From Acetobacteraceae bacterium (GTDB taxonomy: Bacteria > Pseudomonadota > Alphaproteobacteria > Acetobacterales > Acetobacteraceae): a DNA stretch of 20,732 nucleotides. The stretch lies in NCBI GenBank assembly GCA_003506895.1, contig DNXO01000026.1, positions 91,556 through 112,287 on the forward strand. The letters run 5' to 3'. Below, in pieces: positions 7,631 to 15,293 of the stretch. The notes beneath the pieces were generated by a model. The model was given only the letters and a program-made list of their open reading frames with translations, searched no databases and was not told the DNA's origin. Made by a program: the position numbers and the translations under genes. Numbering within the stretch: position 1 is the first letter of the stretch; each line of letters opens with the position of its first letter.

Positions 7631-7734
7631 TGGGAATGTTTTGGTCGAACGGAGTACGGGTCCGTGGTGGCCCGGCCTCATCCGAACCACCCGTTTCAGC
7701 GCGCTCTGGCCCGCGGAGGGCAGGCCAATGGCGT

Positions 7735-8139
7735 TTAGCCCGGCATCTTCGGAAAGCCCTGCAACTCGGCGATCTTTGCCCACGGCAGGGCGCTGTCGCA
7801 GTAGATTTGCATGGCGGGCTTAACCCAGCTTGGGTCGCTCAGCGTGCCGACCCCGATCATGGTGATGCCTTCCATGACATCGGCGCTTTGCGTGACGGTC
7901 GAACCGCATTCCGGGCAGAAGTTCCGGTGGGTGGGGTTGCCGCTGTCGCCCACGTCGTCAAACCGCTTCGTGGTGCCGGTGACCGTGACCGATGCCGTGG
8001 GGACCGCAACCACGGTCGCAAAGGCGCTCCCGGTGGATTTCTGGCACGTCGTGCAGTGGCACACTCCGGCGAAAACTGGGTCGGCTGAAGAGGAATAGGT
8101 CACCTTGCCGCAGCGGCAGCTTCCCTTGATGTCAGGCAT
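7735..8139 (-). CDS. GFA/CENP-V family zinc protein
   Basis: The 134-residue cytoplasmic protein matches the GFA fold, named after the glutathione-dependent formaldehyde-activating enzyme, and is of full single-domain length. The zinc ligands are present: C8/C10 in GSCRCGKV, C27/C29/C32 in CHCTTCQKSTGSAF, and C75/C78 in FCPECGS. Most family members have no proven reaction, and the original formaldehyde/glutathione role has been questioned, so I give no function. GGAGA lies seven bases before the ATG at 8139. It is separated from the upstream acyl-CoA operon by 159 bases and probably has its own promoter. Confidence 0.88.
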   Translation of the reverse strand: MPDIKGSCRCGKVTYSSSADPVFAGVCHCTTCQKSTGSAFATVVAVPTASVTVTGTTKRFDDVGDSGNPTHRNFCPECGSTVTQSADVMEGITMIGVGTLSDPSWVKPAMQIYCDSALPWAKIAELQGFPKMPG

Positions 8140-8159
8140 GTGTTGTCTCCCTGTTTCTT

Positions 8160-8179
8160 GTGACAGGGCATTTTGTCAC
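8160..8179. promoter_or_regulatory. Inverted repeat upstream of the GFA gene
   Basis: GTGACA (8160-8165) and TGTCAC (8174-8179) form a perfect 6-bp inverted repeat with 8 bases between. It lies 21-40 bases before the GFA start codon, and a further TGTCAC occurs near 8227. The position suits an operator near the core promoter, but no clear -35/-10 pair was found. Confidence 0.3.
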
Positions 8180-8298
8180 CGCGCGCCGGAATTTCCACAA
8201 ACGCGCGGCGGGTTCGGTGGATTGTCACGCGCCTTTTTACCCGGGGTGGCCGGAACGGGACCGCCACCTCGGTTCGCTTCTCGCGATGGCAACGGGGC

Positions 8299-8634
8299 CT
8301 ATACCAGCTTCGCCTCAAATGGCGGGAGCAGGTCCGGCGCCTCGAACTCGATGACCCACAGATCAGGGTCGAACTTCACCTGACGGGCGACGTACGCGTC
8401 AGCGGTTACGTCATCGACCGCGCCTGGACCCGTTGCCCGCATCCAGGCGAGTTCGCCATCGGCCGACCTGATTTGGGAAAGGACCGACACCTCTTTGTCG
8501 TTACGCAGGATGACCAGAACCCCACCGGCGTCGGGATCGCCCTTGCGAACCACGACGCCGTAGCGGCCGTCGGCGTTGCCCATACGCAACGCCATACTGA
8601 CCCACAGTCCCGCCTTGATGCGGGGCTCGCTCAT
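8299..8634 (-). CDS. DUF1491 family protein
   Basis: The 111-residue protein fits DUF1491, a small alphaproteobacterial family of unknown function. Family-like segments are RIKAGLWVSMALRMGNADGR near the start, VVVRKGDPDAGGVLV (about 27-41), AWMRATGPGAVDDVTADAYVA and DPDLWVIEFEAPD near the end. It has no signal peptide or membrane segment. Its ATG overlaps the acyl-CoA dehydrogenase TGA as ATGA, so it is the translationally coupled last gene of that operon. Confidence 0.85.
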   Translation of the reverse strand: MSEPRIKAGLWVSMALRMGNADGRYGVVVRKGDPDAGGVLVILRNDKEVSVLSQIRSADGELAWMRATGPGAVDDVTADAYVARQVKFDPDLWVIEFEAPDLLPPFEAKLV

Positions 8635-9785
8635 TTGCCGATGATGCGGCGGGCGATGGCCATCCGATGCACTTCGGATGGTCCTTCATAGACCCGCATG
8701 GTGCGGACCTTCTGTGCCATCAGTTGGAGCGGCAGTTCCTTCGCCACACCCATCGCCCCGAACGCCTGCATCGCATGATCCACGACCTCGGTCGCCATCT
8801 CGGTGGCGTAGAGTTTGACCATGGAGGCTTCGGTGCGGACATCCTTGCCGGCATCAGCCTTGGTGGCGGCATCGTAAACCATCAGACGGCAGGCGTGGAT
8901 TTTCATCGCCGCGTCGGCGATCCACCACTGAATCGCCTGGCGGTCGGCGAGGCGCTGGCCGAATGTCACGCGCTGCTTGGTGTGTTCCACCATCATGTCC
9001 AGCGCGCGCCGGGACATGCCGATGCACCAGGCGCCCATCTGCAGGCGGCGCACCGTCAGGCGCAATTGCATGGGCGCGTAGCCCTTGCCCTCGACCCCGA
9101 GCAGTTGGGTGGCGGGGATGCGGCAGTCGTCGAAGACGAGTTCGTAGGTGCGCTGGCCACCGAGCATGGGGATTTCACGCTCGATGATGAAGCCCTTGGT
9201 GCCACGCTCGACGATGAAAGCGGTAACGCCGTCGGCGCGTTTGCCTTCACCGGTGCGGGCCATGACGATGATGAAATCGGCGGCGGGCACGCGGCTGACC
9301 CAGATCTTGCGGCCGTTGATGACCCAGTCGCTGCCGTCCTTGACCGCGCGCGTGGTCATGCCGGCGGGGTCACCGCCCGCGCCCGGTTCGGAGATCGCGA
9401 TGGCGGAGTGGGCTTCCCCACGGGCGTATGGATCGAGGTATTTGCGCTTCTGTTCCTCGTTCGCCACGGAGATCAGCATGTGTAGGTTGGGGCTGTCGGG
9501 CGGGAAGGTAAATGGCACGCAGGTGCGGCCTTGTTCTTCATAGACGCCGGCCAGCGCGGCATAAGGCAGGTTGGCGCCGCCGTATTCTTCCGGCACGTCC
9601 AGGCCCCACAGACCCAGTTCCTTGCACTTCGCCAGCAGGACGGCTTCTTCCTCGGGCGGCAGGCCGGATTTCTGGCCCGACATCTCGCGGGCGAGAACGC
9701 CTTTCTCAAGGGGGATGACGTCGCGATCGATGAATTTCGCGACGAGGTCCTGGAGCATCCGGTGCTCTTCGGGGAGTTCAAACAT
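8631..9785 (-). CDS. Acyl-CoA dehydrogenase
   Basis: This FAD flavoenzyme should introduce an alpha-beta double bond into an acyl-CoA, passing electrons to ETF. At 384 residues it has normal family length. The N-terminal helical domain covers about 1-120. The FAD/substrate-binding beta region includes AIAISEPGAGGDPAGMTT (128-145) and INGRKIWVS. The C-terminal helical domain includes QRVTFGQRLADRQAIQWWIA and ends with YEGPSEVHRMAIARRIIG. Glu367 in YEGPSE aligns with the catalytic base of medium-chain dehydrogenases (Glu376). Acyl-chain specificity cannot be read. AAGGA lies about ten bases before ATG 9785. It follows the crotonase gene after 93 bases and overlaps DUF1491. Confidence 0.95.
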   Translation of the reverse strand: MFELPEEHRMLQDLVAKFIDRDVIPLEKGVLAREMSGQKSGLPPEEEAVLLAKCKELGLWGLDVPEEYGGANLPYAALAGVYEEQGRTCVPFTFPPDSPNLHMLISVANEEQKRKYLDPYARGEAHSAIAISEPGAGGDPAGMTTRAVKDGSDWVINGRKIWVSRVPAADFIIVMARTGEGKRADGVTAFIVERGTKGFIIEREIPMLGGQRTYELVFDDCRIPATQLLGVEGKGYAPMQLRLTVRRLQMGAWCIGMSRRALDMMVEHTKQRVTFGQRLADRQAIQWWIADAAMKIHACRLMVYDAATKADAGKDVRTEASMVKLYATEMATEVVDHAMQAFGAMGVAKELPLQLMAQKVRTMRVYEGPSEVHRMAIARRIIGK

Positions 9786-9826
9786 GTGAGCTTTGTCCTT
9801 TTACATCGCCGTCATGGCCGGGCAAG

Positions 9827-9845
9827 CCTGACGATGGCGGTCAGG
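9827..9845 (-). other. Intercistronic hairpin between crotonase and acyl-CoA dehydrogenase genes
   Basis: CCTGAC (9827-9832) and GTCAGG (9840-9845) make a 6-bp perfect stem with a 7-base loop in the 93-base gap inside the operon. The flanking GCCGTCATGGCCGGGC resembles half of a REP-type palindrome common in alphaproteobacteria. No U-tract follows, so it is not an intrinsic terminator; mRNA processing or stability is possible. Confidence 0.3.
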
Positions 9846-9878
9846 TCGTAAGCGTCGGGCCGGCTACTACGAAAAACA

Positions 9879-10697
9879 TTACCGCCCGACGAATTTCGGC
9901 GCGCGCTTTTCCATGAACGCCGTCCGGCCTTCCTTATAGTCGGCACTGTTGAAGCAGCCATCCACCGCCCGCTGGATCGCCGCCATATCGCGCTGGCTTT
10001 CGTCTTTCAGCAGCTCATTGATCGTCAACTTCGATGCCGCAACGGACAGCGGGGCGTTGTCGGCGATGGAACGTGCAATATCCAGCACCACGTCGTTCAG
10101 CGCCTCTTCCGTCGTCATCCGGTTGATCAACCCGATTCGCTCCGCCTCCGCGGCATCGATCCGCTTGGCGGTATACAGGATCATCCGAGCATGCGCCGGC
10201 CCGACCAGATCGATCAGCCGCTTCACCGCATCCGGCGCATAGGCGATGGACAACCGAGCGGCCGGGATGCCGAACTGTCCGTCCGAGGAGGCAATGCGGA
10301 TGTCGGTGGCCATGGCGATCGCCAGACCGCCGCCCATGCAGAAGCCGCGGATACGCGCAATCACCGGCTTCTTGAAGTTGATCAGCTTGTTCCGCCCGAT
10401 CGCGTTTGCCGCGTCGTACGCCGCCTGTGCATCCGCGCTGTTACGGTTCTTCTCAAACTGGCTGATGTCCGCACCCGAAACGAACGCCTTGTTGCCGGCG
10501 CCGGTCAGGATGACGACGCTGACGCTGCTGTCCTCGGCATATTCGTCCAGGATGTCGCCCAGGCCGGTCCACATCTCCATGGAGATGGCATTGCGCTTTT
10601 CCGGCTGGTTGAACGTGATCAGGCCGACCCCGTCATCCTTCGCCGCCAACATTTTCCCATTCGCAAAAGCGCGGGTCTCCACGTGATCCGGCAGCAT
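9879..10697 (-). CDS. Crotonase-fold protein (enoyl-CoA hydratase/isomerase family) lacking both classical catalytic Glu
   Basis: The 272-residue protein has the crotonase fold. The oxyanion-hole segments are intact: AFVSGADISQF (71-81) and RGFCMGGGLAIAMATDIRIA (117-136). However, Ala126 stands where rat mitochondrial enoyl-CoA hydratase has Glu144, and Ala146 (QFGIPAARLS) where it has Glu164. Normal water addition is therefore doubtful. The family also includes isomerases, hydrolases, lyases and decarboxylases, and proteins of this GIPAARLS type are often labelled hydratase by default. Its ATG directly abuts the CoA-transferase TGA, and the acyl-CoA dehydrogenase follows, so a role on the same CoA ester is likely. 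Confidence 0.9.
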   Translation of the reverse strand: MLPDHVETRAFANGKMLAAKDDGVGLITFNQPEKRNAISMEMWTGLGDILDEYAEDSSVSVVILTGAGNKAFVSGADISQFEKNRNSADAQAAYDAANAIGRNKLINFKKPVIARIRGFCMGGGLAIAMATDIRIASSDGQFGIPAARLSIAYAPDAVKRLIDLVGPAHARMILYTAKRIDAAEAERIGLINRMTTEEALNDVVLDIARSIADNAPLSVAASKLTINELLKDESQRDMAAIQRAVDGCFNSADYKEGRTAFMEKRAPKFVGR

Positions 10698-11915
10698 TCA
10701 GATAACCCCTTTCTGTCTCATATCGTTCAGTTCAGCATCGGTGTACCCAACGCTTTTCAAAATCTCATCACTATGCTCCCCCGGATCCGGCGTATGCGCT
10801 CGGATGGCCTTCGAGAAGCCGGAGATGTTGATAGCCGAAGCAACGACCTCTGCCTCGCCCACGTACGGGCTCGTCATCTTCGTTGCCATGCCGAGGTGCT
10901 TGACCTGCGGGTCGGCGAACACCTGGTCGATGCTGTAGATCGGGCCGCAGGGGATGCCGTTGGCCTCGAACAGCTCGATCCAATGGTTGGACGGCTTGGT
11001 CTTGGTGATCTCGCCGATCGCGGCGTTGATCGCCTTGCGGTCCTTGCTCCGGCCGACCTGGGTCTTCCAGTCCTCGCGCTCCAGCCAGTCCTTGCGATCG
11101 ATCGCCTCGCAGAAGCGGGTGAACACGCGCGAGGAGCTGGCGGCGATGTTGATGTGGCCGTCGCTGGTGGGGAAGACGCCGGTGGGGATGCCCGTGGGGT
11201 GATCGTTGCCGGCCTGACCGGCGACCTCCCCCTCCATCAGCCAGCGGCTGGCCTGGAAATCGAGCATGAAGATCTGCGCTTCCAGCAACGACGTGGTGAC
11301 CCAGCGGCCGACGCCAGTACGCTCGCGATCGAACAGCGCCATCATGCAGCCCATCGCCAGCAGGTTGCCGGCGGTCAGGTCGTCGATGGGGATGCCGACT
11401 CGCATCGGGCCGCGGCCGGGTTCGCCGGTGATCGACATCAGCCCGCCCATGCCCTGCGCGATCTGGTCGACGCCGGCACGCGGGCCGTAAGGTCCGTCCT
11501 GCCCGAAACCGGAGATGCTGCCATAGACGATGCGCGGGTTGATCGCCTTCACATCCTCATAAGACACCTTCAGGCGGTGCTTCACGTTCGCCCGCATGTT
11601 CTCCAGGATCACGTCGGCCTTCGCAGCCAGGCGCATGAACGCCTCATGCCCTTCCTTCGACTTCAGGTTCAGGGTGACGGCGCGCTTGTTGCGGTGCAGG
11701 TTCTGGAAGTCGAAGCCATGGCGGCGGCCGGCGACATCCTCCCCATCCGTGGCGGGGGGTTCGATCCGGATCACGTTGGCACCCCAGTCGGCAAGATGGC
11801 GCACGGCGGTGGGCCCCGCACGCGCCAGCGTCAGGTCCAGCACGGTGATGCCATTCAGCGGCAGGCGAGTCTGGCTGGCGGCAAACATCGCCTTATCGGC
11901 CGGGCTTTCGGGCAT
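10698..11915 (-). CDS. Class III CoA-transferase (CaiB/BaiF/Frc family)
   Basis: The enzyme should move CoA from a donor thioester to a carboxylic acid, activating it for degradation. Counting from ATG 11915 it has 405 residues, normal for the family. Marks include GITVLDLTLARAGPTAVRHL near the start, a CoA-binding LHRNKRAVTLNLKS segment (about 73-86), GSISGFGQDGPYG and RAGVDQIAQGMGGLMSITG. Asp150 there aligns with the catalytic Asp169 of formyl-CoA transferase. The start is fixed by a strong AGGAGG eight bases upstream, although the frame stays open to 12200. It is the first gene of the CoA operon and is followed without a gap by the crotonase gene. Substrate is unknown. Confidence 0.94.
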   Translation of the reverse strand: MPESPADKAMFAASQTRLPLNGITVLDLTLARAGPTAVRHLADWGANVIRIEPPATDGEDVAGRRHGFDFQNLHRNKRAVTLNLKSKEGHEAFMRLAAKADVILENMRANVKHRLKVSYEDVKAINPRIVYGSISGFGQDGPYGPRAGVDQIAQGMGGLMSITGEPGRGPMRVGIPIDDLTAGNLLAMGCMMALFDRERTGVGRWVTTSLLEAQIFMLDFQASRWLMEGEVAGQAGNDHPTGIPTGVFPTSDGHINIAASSSRVFTRFCEAIDRKDWLEREDWKTQVGRSKDRKAINAAIGEITKTKPSNHWIELFEANGIPCGPIYSIDQVFADPQVKHLGMATKMTSPYVGEAEVVASAINISGFSKAIRAHTPDPGEHSDEILKSVGYTDAELNDMRQKGVI

Positions 11916-11945
11916 TCTTCGTTCCTCCTGCGGACATGTGGCGCG

Positions 11946-11974
11946 ATAATCCGCCCGTCTTGCGGTTTGCTCAA
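11946..11974 (-). promoter_or_regulatory. Candidate promoter of the CoA-transferase operon
   Basis: The minus strand carries TTGAGC (11974-11969), 17 bases, then GATTAT (11951-11946). The predicted start near 11939 gives a short leader with the AGGAGG site before ATG 11915. The match to sigma70 consensus is four of six in each box. Confidence 0.4.
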
Positions 11975-12118
11975 GAGCCGGAGGACAAGATCGCGTTCGC
12001 GGACAGCAGGAGCAGGCCGATGGGCGCACGGTAAATTGCAGTCGTCCAACAGAACGTGGAGCGGCGGATTCCCGTGGCCTCGGGCGCTTTATGCGTTCGG
12101 CGCGGTGCCGTGCCTGGT

Positions 12119-12138
12119 CAATACTGACTGGAGTATTG
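12119..12138. promoter_or_regulatory. Operator-like 20-bp palindrome
   Basis: CAATACT (12119-12125) and AGTATTG (12132-12138) are a perfect 7-bp inverted repeat around GACTGG. A minus-strand TTGACC (12121-12116) overlaps its edge. It lies about 200 bases upstream of the CoA-transferase start. The size and symmetry suit a dimeric repressor site, but no regulator gene is nearby. Confidence 0.3.
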
Positions 12139-12306
12139 GGTTCATTCTTTTGGTCCGTTTGAATTGTGTCGTGGGGCCCCGGATCGGGGGTGTTGCGCAT
12201 TGGTTGCCCAACGATAGGGCCGGATCGGCGATCCGCTATCCGTCAGACATGCCTGCGGCGAATGCCGGGGCATCGCTGCCGCGCCGAGAGCGGCGGCATG
12301 CCCAAC

Positions 12307-12420
12307 CTACCGGGCTTCCGGGTCGCGCGGCCGCCGGGATGGTCTTGCCCGAACCGCGGCCCACACCGTGATCCAGAAGGCCACGATGGCCGCGGCCATT
12401 ATCCACCAGATCGTCAACAT
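12307..12420 (-). CDS. Possible small single-pass membrane protein (37 residues)
   Basis: The ATG at 12420 opens a frame beginning MLTIWWIMAAAIVAFWITVW, which would be one membrane helix. A basic tail rich in Arg and Pro ends at TAG 12307. The hydrophobic-then-basic layout is typical of real small membrane proteins, but no Shine-Dalgarno is visible and I know no family for it. It reads toward the CoA operon but is far from it. It may be chance. Confidence 0.3.
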   Translation of the reverse strand: MLTIWWIMAAAIVAFWITVWAAVRARPSRRPRDPEAR

Positions 12421-12475
12421 GAATGCATATTGAACGGGGCTTCGTTATATCATCGTGATTTTGAGCGGAGGTATC

Positions 12476-12646
12476 GTGACGGACTTCCCGCCACCACGGT
12501 GCAAGCAGTGCGATCAGGGTCTGAGCGGCCGGCGATCAAACCCCGCGCGCATAGCAGTCGGCCCTTGGGGCCGCTGGCATAAGCTGGTCATCAGCGCAAA
12601 CGCGCTGCTTTGCGATAACCGCAATAGGACCCTGGAAATGGCTTGA
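12476..12646 (+). CDS. Doubtful small ORF (56 residues)
   Basis: A GTG at 12476 preceded by GGAGG (12467-12471, a short four-base spacing) opens a frame starting MTDFPPPRCKQCDQGLSGRR and ending at TGA 12646. It has one CxxC pair and no recognisable family. The AT-richer stretch at 12441-12460 could hold a promoter. The evidence is only the ribosome-binding site and the frame. Confidence 0.15.
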   Translation: MTDFPPPRCKQCDQGLSGRRSNPARIAVGPWGRWHKLVISANALLCDNRNRTLEMA

Positions 12647-12654
12647 CAGGGACC
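12627..12654 (-). terminator. Weak hairpin after the molybdenum hydroxylase operon
   Basis: On the minus strand GGTCCCTG (12654-12647) and CAGGGTCC (12634-12627) pair over eight positions with one T-T mismatch and a 12-base loop, seven bases past the operon's last stop. No U-tract follows, so intrinsic termination is doubtful. Confidence 0.25.
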
Positions 12655-12660
12655 GATACC

Positions 12661-14844
12661 CTAAACGCCGATCGCCGCCTTCACCTTTGGCGCGCTCAGC
12701 GGCACATCTCGCAGCCGCACGCCCGCCGCGTCGCGCACCGCGTTCGCGATTGCCGCCGCCATCGGTCCCTGCCCCGCCTCTCCGGTCCCCAGGAACGGTT
12801 GCCCCGGCCGAGGCACGATATGCACCGCGATCGACTCCGGCGCGGCCGCGAACCGCAGGATCGGATAGCCGCTCCAATCCCGGCTCAGGACGCGCTTCCG
12901 ATCGAAGCGGACTGTCTCGTAGAGAGTCCAGCTTGCCGCCTGGACGATCGCACCCTCGATCTGATTGCGGATGCCGTCGGGATTGACCACCTGTCCGCTA
13001 TCAACCGCGGCGACCACGCGACCCAGGCGGATGTGCCCCGTCTCGTGCTCCACCCGCAGCGCCAGCGCGATCGCGCAATACGCCCCCAGGTTCTTGTACC
13101 GGGCGAATGCGAACCCGCGGCCTTCGCCGCGCTTGCCGGCAACCCAGCCGAATTTCTCGGCCGCCAGGGAAACAACAGCCTTCGCCCGCTCATCTTTCAA
13201 GTGCCGCAGCCGGAATTCGACGGGATCAGCCCCCGCGCCCTCAGCCAGCTCATCCATGAAGCTTTCGATCGCGAAGACATTCAGGTACGCGCCCAGCGAC
13301 CGCAGCGCCGAGACCCGGACTGGCATCTCCGGAATGAAATGCGAAACCACTTTCGCGTTCGGAAACGCATAGATCGGGTTGCTGTTCCGCTCCCCGCCGC
13401 CCTCCGGCATGGGGATTGGCGCCGGCGGCGGCACCGGCAGCGGTTCCGGCAGCGCCGCGTTCTGCAGCATCAAGCCACCGACATAGGGGCGACGGTTGTG
13501 TGTGTTGCTCCAAACCCCGTAGTCCCAATCGACGATGTTCCCCGCGGCATCGACGGCGCCTTCGACCTCGGCGATCATCGCCGCGCCATAGGGTTCGTTG
13601 GTGTGCTCCTGCTCGCGCATCCACTGCACGCGCACCGGCCGCCCCGGCACCGCCCTGGCGATCAGCACGGCATCGCCGGCGACGTCATCGGCGGCGTTGT
13701 GACCGTAACAACCCGATCCCTCGACATGGATGCAATGCACCTGCTCGACAGGCAGCCGCAACAAACCGGCCAGCGCCGAACGGAGCGGATAGACGCCCTG
13801 GGTGTGCGTCCACACCGTCATCGTCCCGTCGGCCAACTGCGCCACCGCGCAGGACGGCCCGATCGCGCCATGCATCATGTAGGGACGGGTGTAGCGCGCC
13901 TTCAACCGCTTCACCGGCGCACCCGCCTCGCCCTTCCAGGTCAGGACCGGGATATCCCGCGCCGGCAATCCGCGCAGCAGATCCAGCACTGTTGCCTGAT
14001 CCGGCAACGAGGCGGTTTCTTCCCACTTCGCGGCGGCTTCAAGCGCCCGCATCGCCTTGATCGCCTGCCACTCTTTCCCGGCAACCACGGCGAGGTAACT
14101 GCCCTCGCGCACGACCTTGACGACACCGGGCATTGCCTCGATCGGCCCGGCATCGAAATCCAATAGCTTCGCACCGACACTCGGTTGCCGGATCGCCCGC
14201 GCATGCAGCATCCCGGGCAGCCGCATGTCCTGCACATAAGCCGGGCCGCCCGTCAGCTTCGCGGGAATATCGACGCGCGGCATCGGCGTGCCCATCAGCC
14301 GATACGTGGCAGGGTCCTTCAACGTGCTGGCGGGTTCCGCATCGACATGCAGGTTCAGCTTCGCGGCCAGCGTTCCATAGCCGACAGACCGCCCATCCGC
14401 GGCGCGCACCGTGCTATCAGCGGTCGTCAATGTTTCCACCGCGACGCCGAACTCCGCCGCCGCCGCCGCGACAAGCAGTCCGCGCACCTGCGCCGTCGCG
14501 TTCATGATCGCGGTTCCGCTGTCCTGCATCGAATGGCTGCCGGCGGTGAACCCCTCGTTCGGGGTCCGCATCGTATCGGCCGTTACCAGATCGATTTGCG
14601 CGACCGGAACATCCAACTGCTCCGCCGCCACCTGCAACAGCGCGGTCTTGATCCCCTGCCCCAGTTCCACCTTGCCGGTGAACACCGTGACCCGCCCATC
14701 CGGGGCAACCCGGATCCATGCGTCCAGCGACGGCGTTTCCTTCAGGCTTCCGGGCCTGGCGGGCTCCTCGGCCCGCAGCGCGAACCCAACGACAAGCCCG
14801 CCGCCAAGCGCCATAAGGCCCCGGCGAGACAACACCGCGTTCAT
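12661..14844 (-). CDS. Molybdopterin-binding subunit of a periplasmic molybdenum hydroxylase (isoquinoline 1-oxidoreductase beta-type)
   Basis: This large catalytic subunit of the xanthine oxidase family should hydroxylate a heterocycle or oxidise an aldehyde at a molybdopterin centre, using water as oxygen source. From ATG 14844 it has 727 residues. It begins MNAVLSRRGLMALGGGLVVG, a Tat-type signal with twin Arg7-Arg8, pointing to export of the folded cofactor-loaded complex. Family features include FTGKVELGQGIKTALLQVAA, TPNEGFTAGSHSMQDSGTA and the EGSGCYGHNAADDVAGDAVL segment. GTGEAGQGPMAAAIANAV near the C-terminus contains Glu689, placed like the catalytic Glu. ATG 14844 overlaps the 2Fe-2S subunit stop as ATGA. 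An in-frame ATG at 14913 would bury the signal and is less likely. Substrate cannot be told from sequence. Confidence 0.9.
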   Translation of the reverse strand: MNAVLSRRGLMALGGGLVVGFALRAEEPARPGSLKETPSLDAWIRVAPDGRVTVFTGKVELGQGIKTALLQVAAEQLDVPVAQIDLVTADTMRTPNEGFTAGSHSMQDSGTAIMNATAQVRGLLVAAAAAEFGVAVETLTTADSTVRAADGRSVGYGTLAAKLNLHVDAEPASTLKDPATYRLMGTPMPRVDIPAKLTGGPAYVQDMRLPGMLHARAIRQPSVGAKLLDFDAGPIEAMPGVVKVVREGSYLAVVAGKEWQAIKAMRALEAAAKWEETASLPDQATVLDLLRGLPARDIPVLTWKGEAGAPVKRLKARYTRPYMMHGAIGPSCAVAQLADGTMTVWTHTQGVYPLRSALAGLLRLPVEQVHCIHVEGSGCYGHNAADDVAGDAVLIARAVPGRPVRVQWMREQEHTNEPYGAAMIAEVEGAVDAAGNIVDWDYGVWSNTHNRRPYVGGLMLQNAALPEPLPVPPPAPIPMPEGGGERNSNPIYAFPNAKVVSHFIPEMPVRVSALRSLGAYLNVFAIESFMDELAEGAGADPVEFRLRHLKDERAKAVVSLAAEKFGWVAGKRGEGRGFAFARYKNLGAYCAIALALRVEHETGHIRLGRVVAAVDSGQVVNPDGIRNQIEGAIVQAASWTLYETVRFDRKRVLSRDWSGYPILRFAAAPESIAVHIVPRPGQPFLGTGEAGQGPMAAAIANAVRDAAGVRLRDVPLSAPKVKAAIGV

Positions 14845-15293
14845 GACTTCCCCCCTTGGCCGGCCGCCCGCCGCACTGCCGCCAGAATCCGCATATGTGT
14901 CCCGCAGCGACATAGATTCAGCGACAAATGCTCACGAATGTCATGCTCCGAGGGATGCGGATTTTGTTCCAGCAACGCGGTCGCCCGCATCACCATGCCG
15001 GCGATGCAATAGCCGCACTGGGCCGCCTGTTCCTCGGCGAACGCGTGCTGCACGGCGTTGCCGCCCAGTCCTTCGATGGTGCGAACCTGGCGCCCCGACA
15101 ACACCGAAACCGGCATCAGGCAAGACAACACCGGCTGCCCATCCACGATCACCGTGCAGGACCCGCATTGCCCCAACCCGCAACCGAATTTGGCGCCGTT
15201 CAGCCCGAGGTCGTCACGCAGCACATACAGCAGGGGTGTATCCGGCTCCGCATCGACCTCGTGCTGTTGTCCATTCACCGTCAACCGGATCAT
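14841..15293 (-). CDS. 2Fe-2S subunit of the molybdenum hydroxylase (isoquinoline 1-oxidoreductase alpha-type)
   Basis: The 150-residue subunit carries two 2Fe-2S clusters that move electrons from the molybdopterin to the cytochrome. The plant-ferredoxin-like N-terminal domain has C38, C43, C46 and C58 (GCGLGQCGSCTV and LSC). The C-terminal four-helix domain has C93, C96, C128 and C130 (QCGYCIAGM and LCRCGTH). All eight ligands are present. No signal peptide is seen, so it is probably exported with the Tat-bearing large subunit. ATG 15293 overlaps the cytochrome stop (ATGA), and its own stop overlaps the large-subunit start. Confidence 0.94.
   Translation of the reverse strand: MIRLTVNGQQHEVDAEPDTPLLYVLRDDLGLNGAKFGCGLGQCGSCTVIVDGQPVLSCLMPVSVLSGRQVRTIEGLGGNAVQHAFAEEQAAQCGYCIAGMVMRATALLEQNPHPSEHDIREHLSLNLCRCGTHMRILAAVRRAAGQGGKS

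Larger units (their letters stand above)
11952..12660. other. Long intergenic region between the CoA operon and the molybdenum hydroxylase operon
   Basis: Beyond the CoA-operon promoter, this stretch of about 700 bases has no convincing gene. It contains a 20-bp palindrome (12119-12138) and a GGGGCCCC palindrome near 12173-12180. It also holds a minus-strand 37-codon frame that looks like a small membrane protein (12307-12420), a plus-strand 56-codon frame with a GGAGG (12476-12646), and a weak hairpin (12627-12654) after the molybdopterin-subunit stop. I saw no tRNA, transposase remnant or terminal repeats. Confidence 0.6.

Noticed and set aside
8230..8262. GGTGGC...GCCACC stem after the DUF1491 stop as a terminator
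   Set aside because: The loop is long and no U-tract follows on either strand.
11916..12200. Upstream extension of the CoA-transferase frame
   Set aside because: A strong AGGAGG before ATG 11915 and a candidate promoter at 11946-11974 place the start at 11915; the extra residues are not family-like.
12643..14166. Long plus-strand open frame opposite the molybdopterin subunit
   Set aside because: The His/Arg/Asp-rich, low-complexity translation is typical of antisense frames; the minus-strand protein has clear family motifs.
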